This document shows, piece by piece, positions 8,122 to 25,285 of a DNA stretch of 64,000 bases. Both the position numbers and the translations under genes were made by a program. This stretch comes from Streptomyces sp. SCSIO 30461. Lineage in GTDB: Bacteria; Actinomycetota; Actinomycetes; Streptomycetales; Streptomycetaceae. The DNA is taken from positions 5,534,001 through 5,598,000 of the forward strand of contig NZ_CP146101.1 in assembly GCF_037023745.1 (NCBI RefSeq), in the 5' to 3' direction. Below the pieces are notes generated by a model, which saw only the letters and a program-made list of their open reading frames with translations, was not told where the DNA came from and made no database searches. How positions within the stretch are numbered: the stretch's first letter is position 1; every line of letters begins with the position of its first letter.

Positions 8122-9741
8122 TCATTCTCCGGACGGCTCTCGTTCCCGGCCCTGCTCAGGGGTGGCGAGGAACGGCTCCAGCAGCCCCGGGACCGCGTGG
8201 TCGGCGAAGTGCAGCAGTTCGTGTTCGCCGGCGTCGTACACCGCGTAGGCCCCGGCTCCGGCCGCCGTGGTGGCAATCAGGGTGAGCAGCCCGGCACGGC
8301 GCTGGAACCAGGACTGCTTGAGGGTCCAGCCGATGATCCCTGATCTCTGGAGGGCGACCGTGCTACGCCGCACGGTGCCCGAGCGGGCCAGCAGATAGGG
8401 CCCGCCGATCGTGTGCCCGAGGCTCCGGTAGGCGTCCAGGGCGAGCAGTACGGCGGGAGGCGGGAGGAGCAGCGCGCAGAGCGCAGCCGCGTAGAGCAGG
8501 GTGTCGTCGCGCAGCGCGCCGCCCAGGACGGCGATGACGACCGCCGGCAGCAACGCACCGGTCAGCGCCCAGCGCAGTCTGCGACTGCGGGCGGCCGGGG
8601 GGTGCGGGGTCAGGGGGGCGCTCGTCGGGGCGCGGTGCTCCCGCAGCACATCGGCGACCGCGCCGTCCGCCACGGTTCTCGGCACGGGCGGCAGCAGGGT
8701 CTTGATGTCGGTGTGAGTGTCGTCCTCGTCGTTCGTGAGACCGGTCGCTACGGCGTCCACGCGCGCCGCGCCGAACAGGCGTACGCCCAGCGGCTCGACC
8801 AGTTCGACGCCGCGCAGCCGCCGCTCCTCTATGGACAGCGAGCGGGCGGTCAGCAGCCCCCGGCGCAGCCGCAGGGTGCCGCCCGGCTCTCGTTCGAGCC
8901 GGTAGCCGAACCACATCTCGGTCCAGAGGCCGAGTGCGCCCACCACACCTGCCACCAGGACCCCGGCCGCGATCACGCCGACCGCCCACAGCAGCGGGGT
9001 GGCCGCGAAGCGCTCGACGGTCCAGTCGATCACCTCGCCCTGGACCCCGAACCACTCGCTGATCTGCATCACCGCGCCCACGGCAGCCCCGCCCAGCAGC
9101 GGGGCAACGAAGGACAGGGGCGCGTACCGCATCCAGCGCGGGTCGAAGGCGGCCAACACCCCGTCCGTGCGCGCCTCGGCTCCGGACGCCGCCGTATGGG
9201 CCAGCAGCTCGCGCCGCAGCCGCTCGCCCTCGGCTGTGGTGACCGGGTCGAGTTCCAGTGTGGACTGGCCGTCGCCCGTGTGCTCACCGGTGCCGATACG
9301 GACCTTGACGAGGCCGAGCACGCGCTGGAGCGGATTGGCCGTCAGATCGACACTGCGGATGCGCTCCCGGGCGAGCGAGCGACGCCTGGTCAGCAGCAGT
9401 CCGGTGTGGAGCTCGGCGCGCTCAGGTCCGACGCGGTACCGGGTACGCCGCCAGCGCACATGGTCGGCGGCGGTGCCCGCCCCGACCAGCAGGACGACCC
9501 CGCCGAACACCCAGCCGAGCGCCTGCCACCAAGGCAGGGCGCCGGTCAGCCCGGCGAACACCGGTAGGGCGGCACCGCCCGCAACGCCGGTCATGACGAC
9601 CGCCGTGAGCACGACCGTACGCCGGTCGAGGCTGCGCCATGCCTCGTCCGCGACCGAGCCGGCGTCCACGACCGGCTCGGCGTCCACCGCGGCGTCCTCG
9701 TCCACCGCGGCGTCCTCGTTCGTCTCCGGACCTTCGGTCAT
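8122..9741 (-). CDS. YdbT-like membrane protein with repeated bacterial PH (bPH_2) domains
   Basis: A 539-residue membrane protein. The start at 9739-9741 overlaps the stop of the smaller PH-domain gene as ATGA. After an acidic, low-complexity N-terminus there are paired hydrophobic helices followed by PH-like strands, repeated through the protein. The repeat signature RARERIRSVDLTANPLQR-like recurs as ERRLRGVELVEPLGVRLFG. A third, degenerate unit is near the C-terminus (LQRSGIIGWTLKQSWFQRR). YdbS/YdbT pairs are widespread in Gram-positives. In Bacillus they relate to resistance to membrane-active compounds, but the activity is unknown. Confidence 0.8.
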   Translation of the reverse strand: MTEGPETNEDAAVDEDAAVDAEPVVDAGSVADEAWRSLDRRTVVLTAVVMTGVAGGAALPVFAGLTGALPWWQALGWVFGGVVLLVGAGTAADHVRWRRTRYRVGPERAELHTGLLLTRRRSLARERIRSVDLTANPLQRVLGLVKVRIGTGEHTGDGQSTLELDPVTTAEGERLRRELLAHTAASGAEARTDGVLAAFDPRWMRYAPLSFVAPLLGGAAVGAVMQISEWFGVQGEVIDWTVERFAATPLLWAVGVIAAGVLVAGVVGALGLWTEMWFGYRLEREPGGTLRLRRGLLTARSLSIEERRLRGVELVEPLGVRLFGAARVDAVATGLTNDEDDTHTDIKTLLPPVPRTVADGAVADVLREHRAPTSAPLTPHPPAARSRRLRWALTGALLPAVVIAVLGGALRDDTLLYAAALCALLLPPPAVLLALDAYRSLGHTIGGPYLLARSGTVRRSTVALQRSGIIGWTLKQSWFQRRAGLLTLIATTAAGAGAYAVYDAGEHELLHFADHAVPGLLEPFLATPEQGREREPSGE

Positions 9742-10238
9742 GTGGCATCGCCCGGAGTGGCCTGGGTGACCCGGGTCAGCTGGGCGGACAGCTCCGCAGC
9801 GAGCTCGTGGTCGAGCCCCTCGATCCTGAGCGCGCCCTTGGATGACGCGGTGGTGACCGTGACGGTGGACAGTCCGAAGGCCCGCTCCAGGGGGCCGCGT
9901 ACGGTGTCCACGGTCTGGATCCGGGACATCGGCGCGATCCGCCACTCCTGCCAGAAGGCGCCGGTCCGGATGTACACGGCCTCGCCCGTGACCTCCCACC
10001 GGTGCAGCCGGTACCACCAGCCCGGGAAGAGGACCGCGCCCGCCACGCCGATCACCGCCACCGCCACCGCGGCGACGAGCAGCCAGGTCCTGGCCGGTGC
10101 GATGGACGCGGCCAGCACCCCCAGCACAGCCACCGGGACGAACGCGGCCACCAGCCACTGGGTGCGCCACCAGCCGATGGCCCGTTCGCTCAGCGTGTTG
10201 TTCGGCGGTCTCAGCCGCACGGTCCCCTCCCCCGTCAT
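9738..10238 (-). CDS. YdbS-like PH-domain membrane protein
   Basis: A 166-residue protein with two membrane helices (WLVAAFVPVAVLGVLAASIA and WLLVAAVAVAVIGVAGAVLF). One bPH_2 domain follows: WEVTGEAVYIRTGAF, SRIQTVDTVRGPLERAFGL and a C-terminal VTTASSKGALRIEGLD. It overlaps the YdbT-like gene by ATGA, so the two probably form one complex at the membrane. Confidence 0.8.
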   Translation of the reverse strand: MTGEGTVRLRPPNNTLSERAIGWWRTQWLVAAFVPVAVLGVLAASIAPARTWLLVAAVAVAVIGVAGAVLFPGWWYRLHRWEVTGEAVYIRTGAFWQEWRIAPMSRIQTVDTVRGPLERAFGLSTVTVTTASSKGALRIEGLDHELAAELSAQLTRVTQATPGDAT

Positions 10239-10251
10239 CGGCTCCTGCCCC

Positions 10252-11931
<1,680 letters not shown>

Positions 11932-12056
11932 CAGCCCACTTCTTTCTTGCCTGCATGGGTGCCCCGCTGCCCCACCAACCTAATTGATCCGGACAGCGGA
12001 CGAGGCGAGCGAGGCGACGGCGAGCGTGAACAGATCCCGCTCCCACAGAAATACGG

Positions 12057-12112
12057 CAGCGGGCCCGGCTTTTGCAGGAAACCGTGGTTTCCTGCAAAAG
12101 CCGGGCCCGCTG
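12057..12112. terminator. Very long perfect hairpin (27-bp arms, 2-base loop)
   Basis: The arms run from 12057 to 12083 and from 12086 to 12112 and are fully complementary. The left arm begins CAGCGGGCCCGGC and the central bases are GT. It lies 23 bases downstream of the rbpA-like stop and upstream of pgi. No U tract is present, as is usual in Streptomyces terminators. Confidence 0.85.
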
Positions 12113-12134
12113 TCAGTCTCGGAGCGCCGGCCGC

Positions 12135-12470
12135 TCAGATCTCGCCCCGGAGCTTGGCGAGAGCCTCCGCGAGGATCGCCTCGCCGTCCGCGTCGCTGCG
12201 TCGCTCGCGTACGTACGCCAGGTGCGTCTTGTAAGGCTCGGTACGCGGCGGGTCCGGCGGGTTGTCCCGGTCCTGGCCGGCCGGGAACCCGCAGCGCGGA
12301 CAGTCCCAGTGCTCCGGTACCTGCGCGTCGCTGGCGAAGCTCGGCTGCGTCTCGTGCCCGTTCGAGCACCAGAAGGAGATGCGGAGACGCGGCGCGGATT
12401 CTCCCCGCTCGGCCTCCCCCATCGGCCCCGCTCCGACCCGGCTTCCCCGGATCGCGTTGCCACTTGCCAC
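12135..12470 (-). CDS. rbpA: RNA polymerase-binding protein, RbpA family
   Basis: A 111-residue actinobacterial RNA polymerase-binding protein that stabilises sigma-dependent initiation complexes. Two cysteine pairs form the zinc-like core (FWCSNGHE, then WDCPRCGFPAGQD). The C-terminal sigma-interacting part is THLAYVRERRSDADGEAILAEALAKLRG. The N-terminal segment differs from the main RbpA of S. coelicolor, so this may be the paralogue often called RbpB. It lies between secG and pgi and is followed by the long hairpin. Confidence 0.85.
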   Translation of the reverse strand: MASGNAIRGSRVGAGPMGEAERGESAPRLRISFWCSNGHETQPSFASDAQVPEHWDCPRCGFPAGQDRDNPPDPPRTEPYKTHLAYVRERRSDADGEAILAEALAKLRGEI

Positions 12471-12580
12471 GGTTGTAACTCCCTGCGTGATGGTGCTCGA
12501 GGATGCCCCAGTCTACGTAAGGCCCAACGCGCGTCCAGTGATTGGAGTTACACCCCCACCTCAGGAGCGCCCGATGTGCT

Positions 12581-12811
12581 TCAGCTGTCCAGCTTCATCA
12601 ACAGACCAAGCACGACAATGCACGCGAACCACATCAGACCGACCACGACGGTGATGCGGTCGAGGTTGCGCTCGGCGACCGAGGAGCCGCCGACGGACGA
12701 CTGCATACCGCCACCGAACATGTCGGAGAGGCCGCCGCCCTTCCCCTTGTGCATCAGCACCAGCAGCATCAGCAGCAGGCTGAAGACGATCAGGGCGATC
12801 GAGAACCCCAT
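12581..12811 (-). CDS. secG: SecG preprotein translocase subunit
   Basis: A 76-residue subunit of the SecYEG channel. The first membrane helix is MGFSIALIVFSLLLMLLVLM, then the conserved cytoplasmic loop HKGKGGGLSDMFGGG, then a second helix ending LLMKLDS. The frame is open upstream. I chose the ATG at 12809-12811, and a GTG two codons earlier (12815-12817) is an alternative with a slightly better placed GAGGAA site. The typical Streptomyces position is between tpiA and an RbpA-family gene. Confidence 0.9.
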   Translation of the reverse strand: MGFSIALIVFSLLLMLLVLMHKGKGGGLSDMFGGGMQSSVGGSSVAERNLDRITVVVGLMWFACIVVLGLLMKLDS

Positions 12812-12899
12812 AATCACGGCTGGACCAACTTCCTCGGACAGGACACGACTGGACAGGAACACAAAGCAACTGATCAAACCCGGTTGCTGATCAAGTAAC

Positions 12900-12929
12900 C
12901 GGGGGCCGGACCCCAGGGCCCGGCCCCCG
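12900..12929. terminator. Hairpin terminator after tpiA
   Basis: CGGGGGCCGG pairs with CCGGCCCCCG across ten bases, 33 bases past the tpiA stop and upstream of secG. Confidence 0.65.
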
Positions 12930-12962
12930 CAAGGGTACGACGGGATCGCCGCTACGGCCTAC

Positions 12963-13739
<777 letters not shown>

Positions 13740-13746
13740 CGGTGGA

Positions 13747-14958
13747 TCAGTCCTCCAGTGCGGCGAGGCCGGGAAGCGTCTTGCCTTCGAGGTATTCGAG
13801 GCTCGCGCCGCCGCCGGTCGAGATGTGGCCGAAAGCGTTCTCGTCGAAGCCGAGGGTACGGACGGCAGCGGCCGAGTCACCGCCGCCGACGACGGTGAAG
13901 GCCTTGCTGTCGACGAGCGCCTGCGCGATGGCGCGGCAGCCGCCCGCGTAGTCGGGGTGCTCGAAGACGCCCACCGGGCCGTTCCAGAAGACGGTCTCGG
14001 CGTCGGCGATCTTCGACGCGTACAGCTCGCGGGTCTTGGGGCCGATGTCCAGGCCCTCCCTGTCGGAGGGAATGCTGTCGGCGTCCACGACATCGTAGTC
14101 GGCCGGCGCCTTGGTCTTCAGGTCGGGGAACTCCGATGCGGCGAGCACGTCGACCGGCAGCACCAGTTCGACACCGCTCTTCTCGGCGCGCTCCATGTAC
14201 TCGGTGACCACCGGGATCTGGTCCTCCTGGAGGAGGGAGATACCGACCTCGTACCCCTTCGCCTTCAGGAAGGTGTACGCCATTCCGCCGCCGATCAGCA
14301 GACGGTCCGCCTTGCCGAGGAGCTGGTCGATGACGGCGAGCTTGTCGGAGACCTTGGCACCGCCGAGCACCACGACATAGGGGCGCCGGACATCGTCGGT
14401 GAGCTTCTTCAGCACGCCCACCTCGGTGGCGATCAGATAGCCGGCGGCGTGCGGCAGCCGGGCCGGGAGGTCGAAGACCGAGGCGTGCTTGCGGTGCACG
14501 GCCCCGAAACCGTCACCGACATAGACGTCGGCCAGTGCGGCGAGCTGCTCGGCGAACGCGGCGCGCTCCGCGTCGTCCTTCGACGTCTCGCCGGCGTTGA
14601 AGCGCAGGTTCTCGATCACGGCGACCCGGCCGTCGGCAAGGCCGTCCACCGTCGCACGGGCCGAAGCGCCGACCGTGTCGGTCGCGAAGGCGACATCGGT
14701 CCCGAGCAACTGCCCGAGGCGCGCGGCGGCCGGGGCCAGCGAGAAGGCCGGGTCGGGCGCGCCCTTGGGGCGGCCGAGGTGGGAGGCGACGACGACCCGG
14801 GCGCCCGCGTCCGCGAGGGCCTTCACGGTGGGCAGCACGGCCCGGATACGACCGTCGTCGGTGATGGTGGTGCCGTCGAGCGGCACATTGAGATCGGCGC
14901 GGACGAAGACCCGCTTGCCGGTGACTCCTTCGGCGAGGAGTTCGTCGATCGTCTTCAT
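13747..14958 (-). CDS. pgk: Phosphoglycerate kinase
   Basis: A 403-residue kinase transferring phosphate from 1,3-bisphosphoglycerate to ADP. It has the N-terminal substrate site [20 protein letters not shown], the hinge, and the C-terminal nucleotide site [12 protein letters not shown] and [15 protein letters not shown]. Length is standard. It is transcribed after gap, with a hairpin between the two genes, and before tpiA with a 7-base gap. Confidence 0.97.
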   Translation of the reverse strand: MKTIDELLAEGVTGKRVFVRADLNVPLDGTTITDDGRIRAVLPTVKALADAGARVVVASHLGRPKGAPDPAFSLAPAAARLGQLLGTDVAFATDTVGASARATVDGLADGRVAVIENLRFNAGETSKDDAERAAFAEQLAALADVYVGDGFGAVHRKHASVFDLPARLPHAAGYLIATEVGVLKKLTDDVRRPYVVVLGGAKVSDKLAVIDQLLGKADRLLIGGGMAYTFLKAKGYEVGISLLQEDQIPVVTEYMERAEKSGVELVLPVDVLAASEFPDLKTKAPADYDVVDADSIPSDREGLDIGPKTRELYASKIADAETVFWNGPVGVFEHPDYAGGCRAIAQALVDSKAFTVVGGGDSAAAVRTLGFDENAFGHISTGGGASLEYLEGKTLPGLAALED

Positions 14959-14994
14959 GCTGTGATGACTCCTAAAGAGGGCGGGAACACGCTA

Positions 14995-15034
14995 CAGGGC
15001 CCGGTCAGCGCTTCTTCGCGCTGCCCGGGCCCTG
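14995..15034. terminator. Intercistronic hairpin between gap and pgk
   Basis: A 17-bp stem with one mismatch: CAGGGCCCGGTCAGCGC against GCGCTGCCCGGGCCCTG, with a TTCTTC loop. It could terminate part of the gap transcripts or protect the gap mRNA end, giving more gap than pgk product. That role is inference. Confidence 0.6.
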
Positions 15035-15065
15035 CTGCTCACATCGGTGTGCTACCGGCCGCGGA

Positions 15066-19207
<4,142 letters not shown>

Positions 19208-19303
19208 TGGCCCCTCTTGCTTTCGTCTGTGGCGAAAGAAAACAGATGCCAGGCTCATGACTGTTCATGATCATGTCAAGAAGGCGAGGGGTCCAGCGAC
19301 ACG

Positions 19304-19338
19304 CCGCTGCCGGCGCCCCTTCGGGGTGCCGGCAGCGG
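19304..19338. terminator. Hairpin terminator after whiA
   Basis: CCGCTGCCGGCGCCC pairs with GGGTGCCGGCAGCGG (one wobble) around a TTCG loop. It lies 53 bases past the whiA stop. Confidence 0.75.
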
Positions 19339-19390
19339 GAAATTCACTCGTTGAGCGTATGAGCGGAGGTCGGCGGGTGCGGCCCGGGGC

Positions 19391-20380
19391 TCAGCCGACG
19401 AGGCCGTCGGCCATCTCCTCCGTCAGATTCGACTCCGTACCCGGGATACCCAGATCCTGGGCGCGCTTGTCGGCCATCGCCAGCAGTCGGCGGATGCGCC
19501 CCGCCACGGCGTCCTTGGTCAGTGGCGGATCCGCGAGCGCCCCCAGCTCTTCCAGAGACGCCTGCTTGTGCTCCATCCGCAGTCTGCCCGCCGCGGCGAG
19601 GTGCTCGGGCACCTCCTCGCCGAGGATCTCCAGAGCACGCTGCACCCGGGCGCCCGCGGCCACCGCCGCACGGGCCGAGCGGCGAAGGTTGGCGTCATCG
19701 AAATTGGCGAGCCGGTTGGCGGTGGCCCGGACCTCGCGCCGCATCCGCCGCTCCTCCCACGCCAGCACCGACTCATGGGCGCCGAGCCGGGTCAGCAGCG
19801 CGCCGATCGCGTCACCGTCGCGAACCACCACCCGGTCGACCCCGCGCACCTCGCGCGCCTTCGCCGCGATGGACAGCCGGCGAGCGGCGCCCACCAGCGC
19901 CAGCGCGGCCTCCGGGCCCGGGCAGGTCACCTCCAGGGACGACGAGCGGCCGGGCTCGGTGAGCGAACCGTGCGCCAGGAAGGCCCCTCGCCAAGCCGCC
20001 TCCGCGTCACAGGTCGCGCCGGACACCACCTGCGGGGGCAGCCCACGGATGGGGCGGCCCCGGCCGTCCACCAGACCGGTCTGGCGGGCCAGTTGATCAC
20101 CGCCCGCCACCACCCGTACGACATAGCGCGATCCGCGCCGGAGCCCTCCGGGAGCCATCACCACCAGGTCGGACGAATGCCCGAAGATCTCCAGGATGTC
20201 CTTGCGGAGCCTGCGCGCCGCGATACCCGTGTCCAGCTCCGCCTCGATCACGATGCGCCCGCTCACCAGGTGCAGCCCGCCGGCGAACCGCAGGATCGCC
20301 GAGACCTCCGCCTTCCTACAGCAGGTCCGGGTGACGGGAAGCCGGGAGATCTCGTCCTTCACCGCTGCCGTCATCGCCAT
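19391..20380 (-). CDS. whiA: Sporulation regulator WhiA
   Basis: A 329-residue DNA-binding protein that acts with WhiB to start sporulation septation in Streptomyces. The N-terminal homing-endonuclease-like domain opens [20 protein letters not shown] and includes [16 protein letters not shown]. The C-terminal helix-turn-helix region is [24 protein letters not shown]. It overlaps yvcK by ten bases with the first ATG (20378-20380). The second ATG (20372-20374) would overlap the yvcK stop as ATGA, like the other junctions of this operon, and may be the true start. Confidence 0.97.
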   Translation of the reverse strand: MAMTAAVKDEISRLPVTRTCCRKAEVSAILRFAGGLHLVSGRIVIEAELDTGIAARRLRKDILEIFGHSSDLVVMAPGGLRRGSRYVVRVVAGGDQLARQTGLVDGRGRPIRGLPPQVVSGATCDAEAAWRGAFLAHGSLTEPGRSSSLEVTCPGPEAALALVGAARRLSIAAKAREVRGVDRVVVRDGDAIGALLTRLGAHESVLAWEERRMRREVRATANRLANFDDANLRRSARAAVAAGARVQRALEILGEEVPEHLAAAGRLRMEHKQASLEELGALADPPLTKDAVAGRIRRLLAMADKRAQDLGIPGTESNLTEEMADGLVG

Positions 20381-21438
20381 GGGCCGATCCTTCCATGCAT
20401 CCGAAAAATACGGTCGTACGCGGCGGCCAGCAGCTCCGGGTCATGCCGCGCCGTGCCGGCCCCTGAGCCTTCCTCGGCTTGGGCGGCACTCACGCGCAAT
20501 GCCACCGGAGCCAGCTCGACCGCGGCACCGAGCCGCTTCGCCGCATCGGCGAGGGACTCGCGGTCGGGCACGGCCGCCTCGTCGGCCAGCACCACGTCCA
20601 GGGCGAGTTTAGGGGCGTGTCGTGCCAAAACCTCCACATGACGCTGCGGGGAAAAGCCTTCCGTTTCTCCCGGCTGCGGCGCGAGATTCAGGGACAGAAC
20701 ACGGCGCGCCTTGGTCTCCACCAGCGCATCGAGCAGCTCGGGCACCAGCAGATGCGGGATCACCGAGGAGAACCACGAACCCGGCCCCAGCACCACCCAG
20801 TCGGCGTCGAGTACGGCCTCGACGGCCTCCGGGACGGCCGGCGGATCGTGCGGAACGAGATGCACGGACTGCACCTCGCCCGGGGTGAGCGCCACCGTCG
20901 CCTGCCCACGGACCGTGGTGATCTCCTCCGACCGCCGTGGATCATGTCCCCTGACCAGCGCCTGGAGTTCCAGTGGGACCGCGGACATGGGCAGCACCCG
21001 GCCGTGGGCCCCGAGCAGCCGACCGACCAGGTCGAGTGCCTGGACATGATCGCCGAGCTGCTCCCAGAGCGCGACGATCAGCAGGTTGCCGACCGCGTGC
21101 TCGTGCAGTTCGCCCTGCGACTGGAAACGGTGCTGGATGACCCGCGCCCAGGTCTGCCCCCAGTCGTCGTCGCCGCAGAGCGCCGCCAGCGCCTTGCGGA
21201 GATCGCCGGGAGGCAGCACGCCCAGTTCCTCGCGGAGCCGACCGCTGGAGCCGCCGTCGTCGGCGACCGTGACGACGGCGGTGAGGTCGCCGGTGATCCG
21301 GCGCAGGGCTGCGAGCGAGGCCGACAGACCCATCCCGCCGCCGAGCGCGACGACCTTGGGCTGGGTGCCGCGCCTGCGGCCGGAGCCGGGGGCGTCGGTG
21401 CCCCGCAGCCGACGCAGCCGGAGTGTGCGTCCGGTCAC
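20371..21438 (-). CDS. yvcK: YvcK/CofD-like gluconeogenesis factor
   Basis: A 355-residue Rossmann-like protein that binds UDP-N-acetylglucosamine in relatives and links carbon supply to cell-wall growth. Signatures are [46 protein letters not shown] and [18 protein letters not shown]. The GTG start (21436-21438) overlaps rapZ by GTGA and the 3' end overlaps whiA. The conserved rapZ-yvcK-whiA order is seen across Gram-positives. Confidence 0.95.
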   Translation of the reverse strand: MTGRTLRLRRLRGTDAPGSGRRRGTQPKVVALGGGMGLSASLAALRRITGDLTAVVTVADDGGSSGRLREELGVLPPGDLRKALAALCGDDDWGQTWARVIQHRFQSQGELHEHAVGNLLIVALWEQLGDHVQALDLVGRLLGAHGRVLPMSAVPLELQALVRGHDPRRSEEITTVRGQATVALTPGEVQSVHLVPHDPPAVPEAVEAVLDADWVVLGPGSWFSSVIPHLLVPELLDALVETKARRVLSLNLAPQPGETEGFSPQRHVEVLARHAPKLALDVVLADEAAVPDRESLADAAKRLGAAVELAPVALRVSAAQAEEGSGAGTARHDPELLAAAYDRIFRMHGRIGPWR

Positions 21439-22409
21439 TCGCGCCCCATGTCACGGTGGACGACCACGGTCTCGATGCCCTCGGAGCCGAGACGTGCGGC
21501 GAGCCTCTCCGACATGGCGACGGAACGGTGCTTGCCGCCGGTGCAGCCGACGGCGATGGTCACATAGCGCTTGCCTTCGCGGCGGTAACCCGCCGCGATC
21601 AGCTGGAGCAGCTCGGTGTACTGGTTCAGGAACTCCTTGGCACCCGGCTGGTCGAAGACATAACCGGACACCTCCTCGTTGAGTCCCGTGAACGGGCGCA
21701 GCTCCGGAACCCAGTGCGGGTTGGGCAGGAAGCGGCAGTCCACCACGAGGTCGGCGTCAACCGGCAGCCCGTACTTGTAGCCGAACGACATCACTGTGGC
21801 CCGCAGCTCCGGCTCCTCGTCCCCCGCGAACTGGGCGTCCATCTTGGCGCGCAGCTCGTGGACGTTGAGGCCGGAGGTGTCGATCACCAGATCGGCGTCT
21901 CCGCGCAGCTCCCGCAGCAGGTCCCGCTCGGCGGCGATACCGTCCACGATCCGGCCGTCGCCTTGGAGCGGGTGCGGACGGCGCACGGACTCGAAGCGGC
22001 GTACCAGAACCTCGTCGGACGACTCAAGGAAGACGATCCGACGAGTGACCTGCTTGGAGTCGAGGTCCGCGAGCGACTCGCGGAGGTTGTCGAAGAAGCG
22101 CCGGCCGCGGACGTCCACGACGACGGCGATACGCGCCACATTGCCCTGGGACCGCGCGCCGAGCTCCACCATGGTGGGGATCAGCGCGGGCGGGAGGTTG
22201 TCGACGACGAACCAGCCGAGGTCCTCCAGGCACTTGGCCGCGGTGCTGCGGCCCGCGCCCGACATACCTGAGATGATCACCAGCTCGGGGATGGCTGCCT
22301 CAGCGGCCGGCCCGGCTTCGGGGGTCGTTCCCGTACTCACGTCTCCTGCTCCGTGTTCTTCAAGGCGGTCTGCACGGTTCGTGCGCCCGGTTCTGTCCTG
22401 ACCGCTCAT
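21435..22409 (-). CDS. rapZ: RapZ/YvcJ-family nucleotide-binding protein
   Basis: A 324-residue P-loop protein. In E. coli the homologue is an RNase E adapter controlling glmS through small RNAs. In Streptomyces the role is not established. The Walker A variant is [11 protein letters not shown] (Arg in place of the usual Lys). Later blocks are [34 protein letters not shown] and the C-terminal [13 protein letters not shown]. About 35 variable residues precede the domain. It is coupled to uvrC (ATGA) and to yvcK (GTGA). Confidence 0.95.
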   Translation of the reverse strand: MSGQDRTGRTNRADRLEEHGAGDVSTGTTPEAGPAAEAAIPELVIISGMSGAGRSTAAKCLEDLGWFVVDNLPPALIPTMVELGARSQGNVARIAVVVDVRGRRFFDNLRESLADLDSKQVTRRIVFLESSDEVLVRRFESVRRPHPLQGDGRIVDGIAAERDLLRELRGDADLVIDTSGLNVHELRAKMDAQFAGDEEPELRATVMSFGYKYGLPVDADLVVDCRFLPNPHWVPELRPFTGLNEEVSGYVFDQPGAKEFLNQYTELLQLIAAGYRREGKRYVTIAVGCTGGKHRSVAMSERLAARLGSEGIETVVVHRDMGRE

Positions 22410-24547
22410 TCCGTGCCGGCCCCGTTCTGGGTCGTGCGCTGTGTCGGTGTTCCGACGTCCGGTGCACCGTCCGTCGGTGTACCGCGGTCCGCTGTACCAG
22501 CGCCGGATATCTCCGGACCGGAGATCCCGCGATCCGGGATCACATGGTCCGCTTCCTCCTCAATGATCTCTCCTGTGGCCGTGTTCACGGCGGGCGCGGC
22601 CGGAGGCGCCTCGGAGAGCGCGAGGACGACGGACGCCGCCGTCTTGCGGCCCATTCCCGGCACCTCGCAGATCTGCTCGATTGTCGCCTGCCGCAGGCGT
22701 TTCACCGAGCCGAAATGCTTGATCAGCGCCTGCTTCCGGGTTTCGCCGAGACCGGGTACGGCGTCCAGGGGGCTGGTGCGCAGCCGCTTCCCGCGCTTGG
22801 CGCGCTGGTAGCGGATCGCGAAGTCATGCGCGGTGTCGCGGACGCGCTGGATGAGATAGAGCCCCTCACTGGAGCGTGGCAGCACCACCGGATCGTCCTC
22901 GTCCGGTAGCCAGACCTCCTCCATGCGCTTGGCGATGCCGCAGACCGCGACATCGTCGATGCCCAGCTCGTCCAGCGCCCGCTGGGCGGCGGCGACCTGC
23001 GGCCGACCGCCGTCGACCAGCACGAGCTGGGGCGGGTACGCGAACTTCTTGGGTCTGCCGTCGTCCTCGACGGCAGCCGGGGCCTGGATCTCACCGGTGA
23101 CCGGACCGTCACCGCCGCCGGCCGCCAGGTCCCACTCCCCCGTCTTCTCCTTCTCGGCCAGATAGCGCTTGAACCTCCGGCTGATCACCTCGTGCATCGA
23201 GCGGACGTCGTCCTGTCCCTCGAACCCCTTGATCTGGAACCGCCGGTACTCGCTCTTGCGGGGCAGTCCGTCCTCGAAGACGACCATGGACGCGACCACG
23301 TCCTCGCCTTGGAGGTGCGAGATGTCGAAGCACTCGATGCGCAGCGGCGCGGAGTCCAGGTCCAGCGCGGCGGCGATCTCCTCCAGGGCCCGGGAGCGGG
23401 TGGTGAGATCGCTGGCGCGCTTGGTCTTGTGCAGTACAAGGGCCTGCTGGGCATTGCGCGCGACCGTGGCCATCAGGTCCTTCTTGTCGCCGCGCTGGGG
23501 GATGCGCAGCGACACGTTCGCCCCACGCCTGCCACTGAGCCACTGGGTGACCGCGTCGAGATCGTCCGGCAGGGCGGGTACGAGCACCTCCTTGGGGACG
23601 GCGTCGCCGCTCTCCTCCCCGTAGAGCTGTTGCAGAGCGTGCTCGACCAGACCCGCGGTGTCCACGGCTTCCACCTTGTCGGTGACCCAGCCGCGCTGAC
23701 CGCGCACCCTGCCGCCCCTGACATGGAAGATCTGGACGGCCGCCTCCAGCTCGTCCTCGGCGACCGCGATCAGATCGGCGTCGGTCGCGTCGGCGAGCAC
23801 GACCGCGTTCTTCTCCATCGCCCGCTTGAGGGCCTCTATGTCATCGCGGAGTCTGGCCGCCTTCTCGTATTCCAGGTCCTCGGCCGCCTCCACCATGTCC
23901 TTCTCCAGGCGGCGGATATAGGTGCCGGTGCGACCGGTCATGAAGTCGCAGAAACCCTCGGCCAGTTCGCGGTGCTCGTCCGGGGTGACCCGCCGCACGC
24001 AGGGCGCCGAGCACTTCCCGATGTAACCGAGGAGGCAGGGGCGGCCGGTGCGCGCCGCGTTCTTGAAGACCCCGGCGGAGCAGGTGCGTACCGGGAAGAC
24101 CCGGAGCATCAGGTCCACGGTCTCGCGGATCGCCCAGGCATGGCCGTACGGGCCGAAGTAGCGCACCCCCTTGCGCTTGGCCCCACGCATGACCTGGACC
24201 CGGGGGAACTCCTCGTTCATCGTCACCGCGAGATACGGATAGCTCTTGTCGTCGCGGTACTTGACGTTGAACCTGGGATCGAACTCCTTGATCCAGGAGT
24301 ACTCCAGCTGCAGCGCCTCCACCTCCGTGGACACGACGGTCCACTCCACGGAAGCCGCCGTGGTCACCATGGTGCGGGTGCGCGGATGCAGACCCGCGAG
24401 GTCCTGGAAGTAGTTGGCGAGACGCTGTCGCAGGCTCTTCGCCTTGCCGACGTAGATCACGCGGCGGTGTTCGTCACGGAACTTGTAGACCCCTGGCAAG
24501 TCGGGGATCTGTCCCGGCTCGGGACGGTAGCTGGAGGGGTCTGCCAT
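22406..24547 (-). CDS. uvrC: UvrABC excinuclease subunit C
   Basis: A 713-residue nucleotide-excision-repair nuclease making both incisions around UvrAB-bound lesions. It has an N-terminal GIY-YIG domain ([20 protein letters not shown]), a cysteine cluster region [13 protein letters not shown], and a UVR domain near [20 protein letters not shown]. An RNase-H-like second nuclease follows ([34 protein letters not shown]), then helix-hairpin-helix motifs ([18 protein letters not shown]). The last 60 residues are a variable Gly/Thr/Asp tail. I prefer the ATG at 24545-24547 over one ten codons upstream. Confidence 0.96.
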   Translation of the reverse strand: MADPSSYRPEPGQIPDLPGVYKFRDEHRRVIYVGKAKSLRQRLANYFQDLAGLHPRTRTMVTTAASVEWTVVSTEVEALQLEYSWIKEFDPRFNVKYRDDKSYPYLAVTMNEEFPRVQVMRGAKRKGVRYFGPYGHAWAIRETVDLMLRVFPVRTCSAGVFKNAARTGRPCLLGYIGKCSAPCVRRVTPDEHRELAEGFCDFMTGRTGTYIRRLEKDMVEAAEDLEYEKAARLRDDIEALKRAMEKNAVVLADATDADLIAVAEDELEAAVQIFHVRGGRVRGQRGWVTDKVEAVDTAGLVEHALQQLYGEESGDAVPKEVLVPALPDDLDAVTQWLSGRRGANVSLRIPQRGDKKDLMATVARNAQQALVLHKTKRASDLTTRSRALEEIAAALDLDSAPLRIECFDISHLQGEDVVASMVVFEDGLPRKSEYRRFQIKGFEGQDDVRSMHEVISRRFKRYLAEKEKTGEWDLAAGGGDGPVTGEIQAPAAVEDDGRPKKFAYPPQLVLVDGGRPQVAAAQRALDELGIDDVAVCGIAKRMEEVWLPDEDDPVVLPRSSEGLYLIQRVRDTAHDFAIRYQRAKRGKRLRTSPLDAVPGLGETRKQALIKHFGSVKRLRQATIEQICEVPGMGRKTAASVVLALSEAPPAAPAVNTATGEIIEEEADHVIPDRGISGPEISGAGTADRGTPTDGAPDVGTPTQRTTQNGAGTE

Positions 24548-24672
24548 GCCGCCCACCCTACTGGCGGGCGCCGACAACCGGGCCTCACCTCAGCAGCCCG
24601 GGACACCTTCACGCCATGGTCCGCCCCCGCCGACGGGGCACGGGTCCGAGACGGGGCGTGGGTCCGACTCGG

Positions 24673-25101
24673 TCAGGCCTGCGGACCCGCGACGAGTTTT
24701 CCGTCCCGCACACTGACGGGCACTTCCGGCAGGGGCACGGTCGCCGGGCCCTTGAGGGCCTCGCCGGACGTGACGTCGAAGCGGCTGCCATGACAGGGGC
24801 AGTTGCCCTCGGTGCCCTCCAGCTTGTCCAGGACGCAGCCCGCGTGGGTGCACTGCGCGCTGAACGCCTTGTACTGGCCCTTCGCCGGGCAGTGGACGAC
24901 CAGCCGCTGCTCGCGGTACAGCTTCGCGCCGCCGACCGGGACCGCGTCGGCGGCGCCGAGGTCGACGGGGGCGGTCGGGGTGGGCACCTCGGCGTGGCCG
25001 AGCTTGGATTCGGTGGAGCAGGCGGCGGCTCCCAGTCCTGCGGCTCCGGCGAGCGCGGCGCCCTTCAGCACGGTGCGGCGGGCGGGAGACTGGCCGGACA
25101 T
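24673..25101 (-). CDS. Tat-exported Rieske [2Fe-2S] lipoprotein
   Basis: A 142-residue iron-sulfur protein. The start at 25099-25101 gives a twin-arginine signal (SPARRTVLKGAALAGAAGLG) ending in a lipobox-like GAAAC, so the mature protein is probably lipid-anchored outside the membrane. The Rieske cluster ligands are CTHAGC and CPCHGS, about 20 residues apart. LPEVPVSVRDGKLV closes the fold. The redox partner is unknown. It is divergent from the PfkB kinase. Confidence 0.93.
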   Translation of the reverse strand: MSGQSPARRTVLKGAALAGAAGLGAAACSTESKLGHAEVPTPTAPVDLGAADAVPVGGAKLYREQRLVVHCPAKGQYKAFSAQCTHAGCVLDKLEGTEGNCPCHGSRFDVTSGEALKGPATVPLPEVPVSVRDGKLVAGPQA

Positions 25102-25285
25102 GGGCACTCCACGGGTCGGGTCGGGGCGAAGGCGGGCGGGACTCGGCCGCGGGTGTGCGGTGCCGGTGCGCCACTCGGGTGACAGAAGTGACGATACCGG
25201 CGCAGTTCGCGGCCACCGCGAGCGGGTGGGCGCCTCGCATTGGTGCGCTGTCGCCCGACCGGAACCATGGGCTACGTTTCCCGGC

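Noticed and set aside
23192..24793. 533-codon plus-strand open frame
   Set aside because: Antisense to uvrC. No recognisable protein.
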